The notes: generated by a model not told the origin, from the sequence alone. 64,000 bases of DNA from Tanypteryx hageni (GCA_028673005.1 CM054117.1:53753370-53817369), one strand, 5' to 3'. Positions 24,203 to 36,518 are shown, counted from the stretch's first letter. Translations and numbers: made by a program.

Positions 24203-24232
<30 letters not shown>
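24055..24232 (+). repeat. Second hammerhead-like repeat fragment next to (AT)n
   Basis: TGGGGATGTCGGAGGGACAC (about 24,125-24,144) resembles CGGGGATGTCGAAGCGACAC near 23,205 in the previous repeat. Downstream, CTGAAGA (24,164-24,170), a GG...CC stem and GAAAAG occur on the plus strand, followed by an (AT)n run at 24,206-24,232. Relative to the shared block, the hammerhead-like motif is in the opposite orientation to the 23.2-kb copy. Confidence 0.35.
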
Positions 24233-24236
<4 letters not shown>

Positions 24237-25280
24237 TCCTCGGGTTGCGCAAGACTCGACTTGTGTAAATCCAACTTTACGTAAAAACCTCCGAAAATAA
24301 ATGTTTTTAATCCGGAACTTCCGAGTTGCGAAAATTTGCTTAGAAAACAAAACGTTTCAGGTTTCAAGGACAAATACTGAATGAAGTTAAACATGTTAAT
24401 TTATTTTTAATTTATCAAACTATACATAACAATTATTTTACAGAATATGAAATGGCTAGAGAAATTTAATGACAGTATTTAACACGAAATCTTAAATTTC
24501 GTTGCATATCGCGTATCATTGCGTATCGCGTATCGTTGCGTATCGCTGTCGCCTTCCTTGTATAGCGTCAGTGTGTTCCGCAGCGTCTTCATCTCTTGTA
24601 GTGTTGATTGTGCGTAGCTCGTGTTTTTTCGCAATCATATCTGATAAGCGTAAAAGTGATTCTAAAGGTGCTAGTGCTACGAAGAAGAGACGGGCGATTA
24701 CGCTTGAGGAGTAGAGAGGACCTATAGACTGTGTGCGTACATATGTATACATATTCTGAGTCAATTTAAGATGTACATAAAGGGAGGAGCAAACGGAGCC
24801 GAAGGAGAGAGGAAAAAGAAAGACGAAGAGCAGTTTCTGGGTCCGAGGCTATTGCGGGAGACGTGGGAGTCCTGCAAAGTCTCCGAAGCCTTTTCTGGAA
24901 GGTGGTCATTCTTTTCTCTCCCGTCCTCTCTCGCTCAATGTATAGATAGTCTCCTTTCCCACCCTCCATTTTTTCACTCTATCTATCTATCTCTCTCTAA
25001 ATTTCGCCTTGCATCCTCATCTCCTTTTTGTATAGAACCGTCTCTTTGTCCAATTTCTTTTTCTTCACTACCTCTTTCTATTCCTATTTTCGTGATCGCA
25101 GGAGATGCTTGGAGGAAGAGAAGACATTAGCATTTTTACTTCACCAACGTTTTTGTACGATCTAAAGTTAGTCATAAACTATATTTTTTAACGTTGGCTG
25201 ATTTTTCAAATTTTTTAAAGCTATCAAGTATTTTTAACTCGGCAAGAACTTTACGTTGCAACTGGTTTCTGTTTGTTTGT
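24233..25280. other. No gene; short tandem repeat at 24,511-24,544
   Basis: Two 17-bp units (GCGTATC-A/G-TTGCGTATC) stand at 24,511 and 24,528. The rest holds open frames of up to 119 codons without domains. Confidence 0.5.
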
Positions 25281-25286
25281 TTTTAT

Positions 25287-25432
25287 GACTTATCAGCTTG
25301 TTGGACTATTACAGCCATAACTCCTTCCACGCCCGACACATACAGAAGGGAGAAGGGAAACCAACTGCCGGCATTAGTCTACTATTTACGTATAGCAACA
25401 AGGGGGCCAAATGCAATGTCACTGGTGATCAA
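25287..25432 (-). mobile_element. Truncated SINE body (same family as 51.7-52.0 kb)
   Basis: AGCCATAACTCCTTCCACGC, GAAGGGAAACCAACTGCCGG and CAAGGGGGCCAA match, in order and spacing, the SINE at 51,663-51,960. The tRNA-like head is missing, so this copy is 5'-truncated as expected for retroposed SINEs. The minus orientation follows the tRNA promoter of the complete copy. Confidence 0.6.
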
Positions 25433-27637
25433 CGGTTTCTTTCGTCTTACATCAATGATTTAAGCAAAGAAAAAGATCATATATATAATAAAACAATTCT
25501 AAATTCAACTACATCCACTTTATTTCAATTTGTTTCATTATATGGTGAAAGGAAAGTGTGCATAAAAACCTGCAGTGTTAAAAAAGGCTTTGCTTGACTT
25601 ACATAACTTCAAAAGATAATTTCTCAAATTTGCTGTGGAATTCTAAGGAACATATGGAGTTAGGAGATAGCCATGAATATATTTAGTAATCGATAATTAT
25701 CCAGTAATACGGATTATAATATTCACCAGCCTTTATTTTAGTGCTAGACAAAGAAATTTTGAAGAAACGTTCTATCTGTTTAGTATATGGAAATCGATTT
25801 CCTTTTCTAATGCCAAAGCGTATCAGATAAGCATTCTTTCTATATTCTATGTAACATTTTTGCCTAATCAATGTTACCTATTAATAAACTTTAAATCATT
25901 ATAAATGCAGTATATAACAGGACGAGAGAAAATTCGAAACAAAACTTTTACTCTAGTTCAACATAAATATTTTACTTAACCATTATGTCTAATTTGAAAT
26001 CAATTTAATTGCCTGCATGCATAAAACATTCGCTACGACGTGCTACAAATTTACGAAAATTTTCTAAGCAAAAAAATCAAAACGCCAACTCTGATATTTT
26101 TCAAGACGACAACGCATATATGTTTACCTTAAAGGATTAAAGCTTCGCTAAATTAAAGTATCAAGGCAATGACGGTAGCAATTTTACAGCGATATTTTTC
26201 CGTGTTTTTGTGGAACAAATGTAGGTATACAAAGTCAAGGATGACATGCTAAATTCTATTTTCTAACGAATCTCCTGTTTCCATGACAGGAGATAAAATA
26301 CAAGAGACGACACCTGCACACAATCTATGTTTCGGTCGCATAGAAGCGGGTCTGCCGAAAAGACGAGAGGCAAAAAAAAAACAGCGAAAAACGTAAAAGT
26401 GGCACGGGAATATAAATATCACGAGAGGGAAGGAGGAAGTAATGGGGAAAATAGGAGAAAAGAAATAGTCAAGGACCAAGAGCGTAGGGTGAGGGGGTAT
26501 ACAAAAAAAGAGGAGATATGCACGTGTTTTGGTGAAGGCGGAAAGGAAGCAGGCCCCACCTTGGGTGGCTGGGCAATTTTTTTAATGAGGGTCCGTTACA
26601 GCATGTTTTTTTACGATGGACCCGGGGTGGTCAACGAATGTATATAAATTAAAACCCCTTTCGGAAAGAATAAGGAGTTGGCGTGAACTCTCAATGCTCG
26701 GAATCGAATTTTGTCAGCCGCCTGAAAAGTTTGCGTGGCGCGTCCCATCAGCGAGGACGGAACCGCTCTTTAAAAACTCGTAAAAAAACCTCTTCGTAAA
26801 AAAACGGTCCAGCTCGATAAATTCCGCGCGCATGCTCGTGAAAGCGAGACGTTTGTCAAGCGAAAAACGCATTATTTGCTGAGGGATATTTTTTGTACGA
26901 AATGTAATTGATTTTCTCTGAGCTTAAATAGGGGAGACATAATTCAAACTGTTGGTCATTCAAGTTATGAGGCTTCCGAATCGATTGCATGTAAAAACTT
27001 ATGCACTAAAAATAATGTGTAAGTAATTCGGACAATATGGCTCGCTTAACCAATAGCTGCTACTACACATTTAAAAATATATGAAGCGATATGTCCTAAT
27101 AAATTTAAATTTCATCAGAACGTAATTTTCGGACTCAATCTATACGGTTGAAAACAATAAAACCAAGCGTAGGCGATTCATTGCAACTCGACTAAAATGC
27201 ATTCAAATCTTTTAAAGATATACGATTTCACGGCTGATAAGATTTCAGGCACTTATTTATACGCGTCCAAGAATTGTCTATTAATTTTCGAGTCATAAAC
27301 AAAATTCTTCTCCGAAACGTGAAACTAACCGAGTGATAATAAATCAACTCCTGGCCGCGAGTTTCTCTGTTTCTGAGAAAAAATGAAAGTTCATCTTCCC
27401 CTCAAGTTTCTTTCTTTAACGAACTGCGGACCTGCGAAAATCATTAAGAACAATCACATATGACATTTGAAGAAAGGAGAGAAACCGAGCTATATAGAGA
27501 TTTTCGTATTCTTGCCTTTATCCCAAAGAGAGGCGGAGCGCCCCCAATTATTCTTGACACTAGGATCGCTCCCCACGGCGGCGGAGAATAAAGAGATCCC
27601 CTATCTACCTCCAATTATGAAAAAAAACCTCATTTCT
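25433..27637. other. No recognisable gene
   Basis: AT-rich with a purine-rich patch at 26.35-26.55 kb. No supported feature. Confidence 0.5.
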
Positions 27638-27663
27638 TTTGAGAGAGAGAGAGAGAGAGAGAA
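27638..27663. repeat. (GA)n microsatellite
   Basis: GA dinucleotide run. Confidence 0.9.
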
Positions 27664-28203
27664 ATAGGCTTAATTCGAGAATTTCACCTCGACGGGAATC
27701 CTAAGCTATCTCCCGACGTAGATCAATATCAGAAAAAAAACATCAGGGAATTTTTTCTTCTTCTTTCCCCCAAAACTTTTAAGAATAAACTTCCCACCTC
27801 GACGACTTCTGCAAGTCATACGCGATTGTGGATACATATATACGCGTCAGAAAACAAACTCTCTCTCTCTCCCCCTTAGTTCCATATCCTCTTAATCGTC
27901 TCGCGTGGGAAAGATCTTTCGAGAGAGTGGAAATTTTCGAATTTTTTTTCCGTCTCCGTTTTCCTAACGTTTTCAAATGCGATGATTAAAAAAATAAAAG
28001 AGAATCGGCAGCTGTCGTCCCACACGCAACGCGAAAAGAAAATTCGCCCTTAGAGAGGGTGTATTGTAAGAAGCTGTAAGAGGAGGGAGAGAAGCCTGTG
28101 CCATCGACCTCGCTACGAAACCGTTCCCTCTCCAATGGCACGCTCCCATTTCCCGTCATCTGGCAGTCATGACACCTCCGCGCCCTAGTTTCAGCTCCAT
28201 CCC

Positions 28204-28228
28204 TCTCTCTCTCTCTCTCTCTCTCTCG
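28204..28228. repeat. (CT)n microsatellite
   Basis: CT dinucleotide run. Confidence 0.9.
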
Positions 28229-28820
28229 TTCCATTCTCTACGCCTTAATCCCTCCCTTTCTTCGTCTTCTTCCACTCTTAAAAGAGCCACCATGCGACAC
28301 AATCGAGGATGAATTGATAAAGAGATCGTTTTGTTTTGTTATTTTTTGAAATAGAAAGGAGACGCGACGGTTACAGAGAGGCGAGGCATTATTAGTTCGT
28401 AACGTGAATCCTGTCGAATTATTAACTTTCGATGAAAAAGGGACCAATGAGGTTTTAATGGGTCTGCAATATTGAGGATCGTTTCTTCGAAACTTTCTCT
28501 CTCCCACGCATTAATAGCGTCAATGGAGCGCGTTGCAGGTAAATTTGGGATGATATAGAATACGCTCAAATGAAGTTAAACGCTTTTAAAACCACCACAA
28601 ATTTCGATTTTTTTTTAATTTTTACTGCCTTCTTAATCGGTTGAAAATTTTCTGCGAGAAAGTCTTCCGATGTTTTATTCTTGAGATTTATATATTTTCA
28701 TGATTTATATTTTCCCCAAGCTCGTAAATATACTTAGTACTCGCACTAACACATGAATTTCACTTGAGTTTTTGCAACCTTTATTTTTAGGACATGTAAT
28801 GCAATTTTTTTTATTACCTT

Positions 28821-29000
28821 TTGGAATAAAGCGATCCGAAGATCCTATGCAGACAGGCATAAGCTGTAAAGTTGGGAATAATTTTTGAAACGAAAAAAAA
28901 GTCTGCTATGACCGGGAATCGAACCCGGGTCTTACCACTTGCCGGGCGCATATTCTACCACTGAACTATCGTAGCAGATCAATTTTCTCGTTTCTGAATC
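28821..29000 (-). mobile_element. tRNA hairpin retroposon, copy 3 (5' part lost)
   Basis: On the minus strand the order is leader (with CAGAAACGAGAAAA), tRNA-like body (28,905-28,975), the right inverted repeat (ending AATTATTCCC) and the conserved tail ending TTTATTCCA at about 28,821. The upstream inverted repeat of copy 1 is not found, so the 5' end is truncated or diverged. No duplication could be identified. The T run after the tRNA is eight bases long here. Confidence 0.7.
28905..28975 (-). pseudogene. tRNA-Gly-like sequence inside copy 3
   Basis: The best-folding of the four tRNA-like bodies, 71 nt long. Acceptor strands GCTACGA/TCATAGC pair at six of seven positions, and the T stem CCGGG/CCCGG is perfect around TTCGATT. 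The anticodon stem TGCGC/GTGGT is weak. The loop CCGGCAA again lacks U33 and shows GGC at the anticodon position. A tRNA-scanning program may call it, but its residence in a repeat family argues against a functional gene. Confidence 0.65.
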
Positions 29001-30387
29001 AATTTCTTGCTTGGCAATCTCACCATTTGAGAGGGAGGAGTTTTCTTCGATGTATCTCTTCGAGGACATCCGTTGGGGCAGTTTGATACTAGCTTGGCTA
29101 TTTCCGTCCCAACCAAGAAACGAGAAATAAAAGTTTTATTAGCCGAAAACATTTGAAATACATTAATTGGCAACCGATTTCTATTGAAAACGAAAAGAGT
29201 TGCCTCTCAATCTCGTTGATCTGATAAAACATAGCGTTTTAGATTACACGATAGGTTTACTCGCACGATTTCCTGCATTCGGCTCGCCTTCGACAAATCA
29301 TTTTAAATAGCACTCCTGTCACCGCATCGGCTGGATAAAAACGATGGAGCGAGGTTTTGTTGCAAGTGAGAGAGATATTAATCTTGCGCATGACTCCGCG
29401 CCAATCGTATAATATGCGCATGACTCAAAACCGCGACGAATCGAAAGTCAATGTGCGTCGAAAACAGAATAGCACGCCCGAAAAATAGCCCAAAAAATTG
29501 GCTATATCTCTGATTCTCTTTCGTTACGGTCAATCTTTCTCCTTGCCTTTAAAAAGCAATCGAAACTCGTGATTGCGAGAAAAATCCGACAGATCCTCTA
29601 TTTTTATCGATGCATCACGGACATCTTCGCAATTTTTTCTTCGAATAACCTTATAATAACAACGCTGATGCGCAAAGAGAATTTACTTTCGAAAACGATT
29701 TCTCCCTGGTTGAGATGCTATATATTCAGTCGAAGTTAGTAATAATGGCCGATATATAAAATCTGCAGATATCGCGAAAATAAATCTTTTTCATGCGCTT
29801 ATTCAAATGCAAATTATGGGCATTACGTTCGATAAAAAAAGGAAATTGTGCGATATATCGACGTAATCGAACTGCAATCATATTCGATTTACCATTTATA
29901 ACTACGAATTGAGGTAATATTTTATCGATTTACGAATGAATTAAAGAACGCTCTGCGTCTTTTTAAAGCGAGCCAATGCAATCGTTTCGAAATCAAATGA
30001 AATTCCCCGTCGATTTTAAAACGATGGATTTCAAAAGTTCAAAAATATCCCTCCGTGAATGGACCCCATTGCAATGTATAGCATTTCACGCAAATGCGAG
30101 AAAGAGGCTGGATTCGAAAGACAGAAAGTTTTTCGCAATACTCCAGTGTCTTTGTTGGAAAAAATAAAGAACAGGTCGCAAACCGCACGTTCCATCGCAA
30201 TGGTGACAAAATGTCGTAAACAAGATGGTATTGTATGGCTATCATGGAGAAGCATATGTTTTTATTGCAGCTGACACTTTTTTCAAGTTTTGTATCTCCG
30301 CTGACCCCTTTCGTTTCGCAACTATTTCAACATTTGGTGTGATGCGTGTGTTTATATGCGTGCATCTATCTGAGTTCATACAGATAC
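29001..30387. other. No recognisable gene
   Basis: No supported feature. Three overlapping open frames at 30.03-30.27 kb share one chance stop-free patch. Confidence 0.5.
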
Positions 30388-30411
30388 ACACACACACATA
30401 TATATATATAT
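30388..30411. repeat. Short (AC)n(AT)n microsatellite
   Basis: About 24 bp of CA then TA repeats. Confidence 0.85.
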
Positions 30412-31315
30412 TGACGGAATGAATTGTACTCGTGCACGCGTAACGAACAGCCAGGGCATTAAACTCTGGTTTCCCGGTGAGGTGCTGGAAAACACTTGGT
30501 AACACCCTTATCTGGGGGGGATCGGTCCTCGTGTGGGGCGGGGGCGCGAACGTGTAGGAAGCAGTTGAGAATGTCGTCGTAACAAGGACGTGCGGAGAAA
30601 AAATATCTTTTAAATCGTCACGATGAAGAAACCGCGTTCGGGACGGGGAAATAAAATAAAAAATATCTTTTTTGAAAGCACTTCTTCGACCTGTTGTGAC
30701 TAAAATGATGTTTATTTGGTGGTTTTGAAATGACATGGCATCAGACATCAGTAAAAAATCGCCAAAAGTGCTTCGAAAACTCTCGACTAACTTGTAAGGA
30801 ATCTGAAGCGAAACAATCTATAGCTATGTTGCAATAAACTACATCTAGGGTTGAACTTATGTTGATCGAGGCAGATTTCAAATGCGAAACAAGCAAAAAG
30901 AACCGTTCAATACAAAAGTCAGGAAAAGAGAAAATTAATGACCAGAAAATGAAAGGAAGAATACGATACGAATATATTCCTTTTACTAGATAGAATGATG
31001 CTATAAAGTCTCATCTATCTCTTTCTCACGTACAAAATAAATAAAAAACGATAAAGCAAAAATATTTGTTACATGGAGAATATGAGAAATAGAAGCGAGA
31101 AACATTGAACCTAGGAAAGATTCCCACAGCAAGAAAACGGAAGAACGATACGAAAAACTCGCGAGTGATAATGAGTATATATAAAGAACAAAAAAATAAT
31201 CGAATCAGATAGACAATTTTATAATTTAATGCATGGACGTCCTTTTCCACACGCGCGCGCATATACAAGCGACAAAGAGGAAGAGAAAGCGAAAAGCTGA
31301 AAATTAAAAAGTGAA
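30412..31315. other. No recognisable gene
   Basis: A 168-codon minus-strand frame (30,242-30,748) runs through the CA/TA repeat and shows no domain, so I do not call it a gene. Confidence 0.45.
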
Positions 31316-31900
31316 ATCGGAGAGAGAGAAGAAGAACGAAGAGACGGGAGGATTAAGATAGTGAGGAGAGTTAGAGATTTTTGGATAGGAAAGTCGTGGA
31401 AGAAAGAGAAGAAGACTTGAAGGATTGGAGAAATAGATAAAATACCCTCCTCGGACGTGACCTAGCCTAAAGATTAAGGAAAAAATTGTAACTTGCGAAT
31501 AATGTAAAACTAGATAGAGAGACAGAGAGAGAGGGGTCTCTCCTTGGGCAGGTCCATAGAGAGAGAGTTCGAGAGAGTGAGGGAAAAATCGAGAGACGAG
31601 GAGAGGTAGAGGTAGGTGTTGTCTGCCCGAGAGAGAGAGAAGAGAGCGGTTCCTTACTCCCACGGGGACTACACCCACCACCTCTGAACACACCCAGAAT
31701 GCAGCTCTGTCGTCCAAAGGAGAGAGAGAGAGGCTCGACGCTCTAGAAGTCTCTTGGAGAAAGAGATCCGGCCTTTCGCCAACGCGTTACCTCTCTTTTT
31801 CAACGTGAGAGTCATGTGATTCCTTTGAGGTTGCACTAGGGGAGGGCAATCGGCTGTCGGGAGAGAGAGAGAGAGAGTGGGGGAGAGGGCTAGAGATGGG
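31316..31900. repeat. Purine-rich (GA) tract
   Basis: The plus strand is strongly purine-biased with repeated GAGAGAGA runs (for example 31,503-31,532 and 31,860-31,877). Minus-strand open frames here are Ser/Leu-rich artefacts. Confidence 0.8.
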
Positions 31901-31960
31901 AGGAGGAGGTATCCTCTTCGCCCACGATAAGTTTTTCTTCTCCTCTCTCTCTCCTTCCAG

Positions 31961-32003
31961 AGTGCCGGCGAAAAAACCTGCGACCCCAGACTTTCACCTT
32001 AAG
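31961..32003 (+). CDS. Weak candidate internal exon
   Basis: A pyrimidine-rich stretch ending CTCTCCTTCCAG precedes 31,961, and a possible donor GGGTAATC lies near 32,003. One frame is open through the segment and on to a TGA near 32,043, giving residues such as PATPDFHLKG then NPENAAVLSWNH. That is vaguely like a fibronectin type III strand, but I cannot assign it. The polypyrimidine signal may simply be the edge of the adjoining CT-rich DNA. Treat as unproven. Confidence 0.12.
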
Positions 32004-32043
32004 GGTAATCCGGAAAATGCCGCGGTCCTTAGTTGGAACCATT

Positions 32044-33190
32044 GATACTGATCGGCCACACCTTGCAAAATCCGACGCGCATCACTTATATCCGCCAGTA
32101 AAAATCGGAGTTATAGAAAAAACACTTTTCCTTTTTTCTAAATTTCGCGTGATGGATTTTTTTGGCTTCGCGAGACGTTCGATGAAACCCATAACGAATC
32201 GATTCATTGCTCCCATCTAATTTCCGCAGGACGCAAATGCTTTCACCGACGTTTGCTATGTCGGCTTTCTAGAAGACCGGAGCCAAATACATTAAAAGAG
32301 ATCGAAAGAGGTCCATAAAATCGGACCCGTTCTTTCGGGAATATTGCCATGTGGAAAAAAAAACAAAGTAACTTTCGTCTGGTATTGTTTTGAGGTCAGG
32401 GAATGGCGTGCGACGAACTTGGTGAAAATTAAATTAAACTGATACATAGTACGAATATATTACTGTTGTTGCGCAAATTTTGATTAAATGCAACTTCAAA
32501 AAGTACTGTACTTAAATTTTAGCGCTACAAACACACGAAACTCATATGGATGCGTGTGTATACATACGAGCCACGCACATACACACCAACCCAATGGTGA
32601 GGTCAATTTGATCAACAAAAAATACGCATAGGTCACTGCATTTATCAGCTCTGAGTTCGTCGCGCCAGTTATGACAAAGAGACGCTTCCACAGTTGAATC
32701 GTTTAACCTTTCAGATATGTCTTTCATACGTAACGTTATTGAGGTAAGGAATGTTGGAGATGATGGAGTCAAAGGGGGATGAGCACATTCTTCTCGAGAA
32801 TCGAAATCTCGACCTCGATTCCAGCCACTGTGCGCACTCTGCTTCCAGATGGGAAACTCCGCTGGTAAAATTTCTCCCCACGAAATGAATCACGGGGGAG
32901 AAGGTTCAATGACTTCCTCACACAATATTCATTCAATCCATTCTTACGAGTAAAGGCCTCGCGAAGAAATTATAATTCGAAGAGACTTGTTTCTGTTAAT
33001 TACAAACTTAAACGATCGCAATTTTTTGTAACTCGGTTAATGCATATTTTCATATTCCAAAAAAATCCTTCTTCTTCGTGGAGAAAAGTCAATTGACCAT
33101 GTTTAACGCTGAAAGATACATGCCTGGCGAATCTTTCGTCATATGATAGATTGTTTGCGATTCTGTCTATAAAAAATTAATTAATTTCCT
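32044..33190. other. No recognisable gene
   Basis: No supported feature. Confidence 0.5.
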
Positions 33191-33192
33191 TT

Positions 33193-33305
33193 ATTCAAGA
33201 ACAAGCGCTCAAAAAATACTTGTCTCACGTATCTCAAATAGCCAAAATGTTGTAAAAAAAACAGATGGCATTTCGGCTACGAAGCAGCCGTCTTCAGTGG
33301 TAGCA
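33193..33305 (-). repeat. Hammerhead-like repeat, single-arm copy
   Basis: On the minus strand CTACCACTGAAGA is followed by stem II (GGCT/AGCC around a 7-base loop), GAA and then ATGCCATCTG. This gives a hammerhead-like layout with CTGAAGA at 33,291-33,297, GAA at 33,272-33,274, a two-base-pair stem III (AT/AT) and C at the cleavage-site position. Stem I is only about two pairs. The remaining sequence down to AAGAACAAG (about 33,197) matches the arms of the 47.5-kb foldback, showing one family. Confidence 0.6.
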
Positions 33306-35128
33306 AAAAGAATTTTTCAGCCATAAGACGAACTCGATAATTCCCTGTTGAATTACTACTCTTTAATTAATCTGACTTTAATTCTTTTAGAGTCATTACA
33401 TTATAAACATCGTTCATCTTTTAAAAAATAATTTTCAAATAAAGTTTAATGATGGAAAATGCATATAATGCCCGTTTAAATATCCCAATTGTAATAAATT
33501 TTATGACTAAAAAAATGTTTCCCCAAGAAAACCTCCACAGTTTGCTTTATTCGTTTAGCGGCCTGAGGCAGTTGACAACCTTCGAGTTATTTATCACAAA
33601 GCAGCTATTTATAATAAGCATTGTAGGCGGGGTGATGTGAAAGATTAACACGGCTGTTATACAGTGGCAGCTTTGTGCTTAAACATGATAATTTAGGCGC
33701 CAACTCCGACAAGAAAAATCACTACAGCACTAATAAAAGTTGAGCAAAATGCATAAAAGATAGATTGTGGCCTATAAAATGCCATGCGAAATCAATGCAA
33801 ATAGTAAGTCGAGAAAATTAGATGATTCATGTACATGGACCACAGCATACAAATACACCACGTTGCCGTTGAAACATCTTTAATCGGCTATCCATCCATT
33901 CGTAACAAGCAATATTTCAGATAGGCGCAAATATGATGATGAAATCATACACTACTTGCTTGGTAAGATGCGTTAAACATCTTTCTCATATGGTTTGATT
34001 TAGAAAAGTGCATCGAAACACAGTTTTTCTTATTTTTTATGATCTAAAATTGTTTTATTTTCCTATACACCCTCTTTTTTAACCGAGACAGAAACGATGG
34101 CAATGGCCACAAAACTAGTCGAAATGACTCGTCCAACAACGGATTCTTCCGCATGCCCATACAAGTTCACGGTTATAATATTGTATATTGTGTAAAAAGG
34201 AGAATTTATGATCACATGTTTACATGTTTACGAGTTCTTTATCACCCTTTTGTAATGTATTGGGCAATATAACGCATTAAGCGTACCCCAAAATCAGACA
34301 CGTAAAATATCGAACAGGGAGTCTGCCCACACCACCCTATTCATCCCTCCAATCAAGACGCTTTTATAATGCGAATTTATCCGCGAATGTTTTTCGTAAG
34401 GGAGAGTGAGATAGGCCGCGTCATGACTCATTAACGTCCGAATTAGGAGAGGGCGAATACCTCATCCAATAAGATTCGATGATTGGGGGAAAATACAGCG
34501 ATCGCCTCGAACAAAAAAAAGAGGATTTTTCTCTCCCGAGACGGAATGCGCTGAAAAAGGACCAAGTTCAAGGGGAAACGATTTAGAGAGCTCCGCTTTA
34601 GTGGAAAAAATGGGTTCGCGTGGGATTCCTGTCGAAAACTCGCGTGGGCACGGTCCTGAGCCCTCTTGGTATGATGCCGGAGGTGGAGGAGGTAATGGGT
34701 GGGTGTCGAAGCATCTCGAAGATCGAAGGAGAAGGGGGAGGGATTTGGGAGGAAGGACCTGATCACGCCGCATTTGGGATCGCTGACGAATGACCTCGCG
34801 ACAAGAAGACTTAAAACAACTCGACGGAATCGATTAAGCGATCCTCCACAGTGGGCAACACAGAAAAAAATTTTGGACGTCGGTCGATGTCGATAGGGAA
34901 CTCGATCTGATATGACGCCGTCGAAATATCGATACATCGACGCCAAAAAAAGGTCGATTCTTCTATTTCTAAGACAGAAAAGGACTATTATATCGATTCA
35001 GAAAATCTCCGAGACACGCGAGACAAAAAATTCTGGACGCCCCGCGGCGTTGATAAGAAACTCGAACTGCAAAGCCGAAAGTAGAGATATATCGCAGATA
35101 GGTAAAGGTGGAGGCTACGGCGAATTTG
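33306..35128. other. No recognisable gene
   Basis: A minus-strand 167-codon frame (34,443-34,946) and its overlapping 103-codon neighbour show no domain. Nothing else is supported. Confidence 0.45.
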
Positions 35129-35216
35129 ATGTTAAATGAGAAATTGAACTCCGTAACCGTAGAGTTCGGAATTTTTTTAACTTTACGGTTAAGGAGTTAG
35201 ATTTCTCATTTAATAT
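35129..35216. repeat. Hairpin with 32-bp imperfect arms
   Basis: The left arm 35,129-35,160 (ATGTTAAATGAGAAATTGAA...) and right arm 35,185-35,216 are reverse complements at 28 of 32 positions around a 24-base loop. No TA or TTAA duplication is obvious, so it may be a foldback remnant or a local inverted duplication. Confidence 0.7.
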
Positions 35217-36238
35217 CGATGATATAAAGTCGTTAAGTGCGTTTATTAAATAGCATAAAATGATTAATTCGAATGCCTATTTCTGTTTTTTTCTGTGTTT
35301 ACTACTGATTCATCGAATGATAGCTATCACTAATGAGTACGCCATTTGGATTCAGGGAAATCGAAAATATAAAAAAAATACTTCGGATACTAAGACATCT
35401 AACGAATTTCTAAAAATCATTTTGGCACAAGAACTGATATTTATTCATTAAGCGTGAAGTCCTTCCTGCCAAATTTAGAGTTTTGATGATTTTATGTCAA
35501 AATGTAGGTACTTCCCACTACATCCGACATGCTCTAATAACCGCTAGCGCTCAATAAGAATTTTCGTATCGGCCTACGTTCCCGGAGTTTTTCAACATTT
35601 CGTCCACTAACGATGGGATATTTTCCGCGATGACAGCTCGCGGGAGATAGAAGCGGGGATTTCCGCGAGGAAAATCGCGGCTCCGTTCGAAGTTCCATTA
35701 TCGATCTCTCGAAAACGAATGCATCATCAGGTTTGGCTGCAGGGTTATTTATAATATGGTATTTTCAGCTGCAATAACTTTCAGATGGCGAGGTTGAAGG
35801 TTGCTAACACTGCATGACGTCACGGACGTGTGCGCCCGCTGTGATTACCGTTGCTGATGAGATCAGTGCTATTAGCCCGATTGATGATACAGGACGAACG
35901 AGCGATAAATAAATATATAATATGGCTTTTTTCATGCGCAGTCCTCGTTTTGAATATTTTTTTCTCCTGGTACGCCGAGGAAGCAATGATTAATTCGACC
36001 GGATTGCTGGCCGAAATACATCAACGCCATATAAGGTCATGAACAGATAAAGAGTGAAAAAAGTTTGAAAAAAGACATCTCAAAAAATCCAATTCGTGAA
36101 ACGTTCGGTAGGAACGACCCCTTAAAGAAGAGATGGGTTGAAATACATAGCTGCGGACGAGGACAGCAATTGGTTGTTATGCGTGTTCGACAGGTAGGAA
36201 CACAAACTCACTCGGAATTATATCTTTTACCAAAGAAC
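35217..36238. other. No recognisable gene
   Basis: No supported feature. Confidence 0.5.
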
Positions 36239-36246
36239 ATTTACAG

Positions 36247-36510
36247 CAGGGGTCCGCAACCTTTTCAATGTGGCGAGCACCAAGTTACATTTTAGAGCAC
36301 CCAGCGAGCACCAATATGCTTCTTTAAAGTAGGAATGATAAAATCAACGTCACAGTGATTGAAGCTGTCCTTTCTTACCTTTAGAAAGAAAACAGGCGAA
36401 GAAATCAAATGAATGGTACTAAGAAAGACGATTTCTACCATCATAGAATTGCACGGTAAGACTGCTAAAGAGCACCGCGGTGCTCGCGAGCACCAGTTTG
36501 CGGGCCCCTG
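36247..36510. mobile_element. hAT-type MITE with 8-bp target-site duplication
   Basis: Ends CAGGGGTCCGCAAC and (reverse complement of the right end) CAGGGGCCCGCAAAC form good terminal inverted repeats. ATTTACAG (36,239-36,246) and ATTTAGAG (36,511-36,518) match at 7 of 8 positions. GCGAGCACCA phrases occur near both ends. At 264 bp and non-coding, it depends on a hAT transposase in trans. Confidence 0.8.
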
Positions 36511-36518
36511 ATTTAGAG

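Noticed and set aside
30242..30748. 168-codon minus-strand open frame
   Set aside because: Runs through a CA/TA microsatellite and shows no domain.
34443..34946. 167-codon minus-strand open frame
   Set aside because: No domain. A second frame on the same strand is also open, so low stop density explains it.
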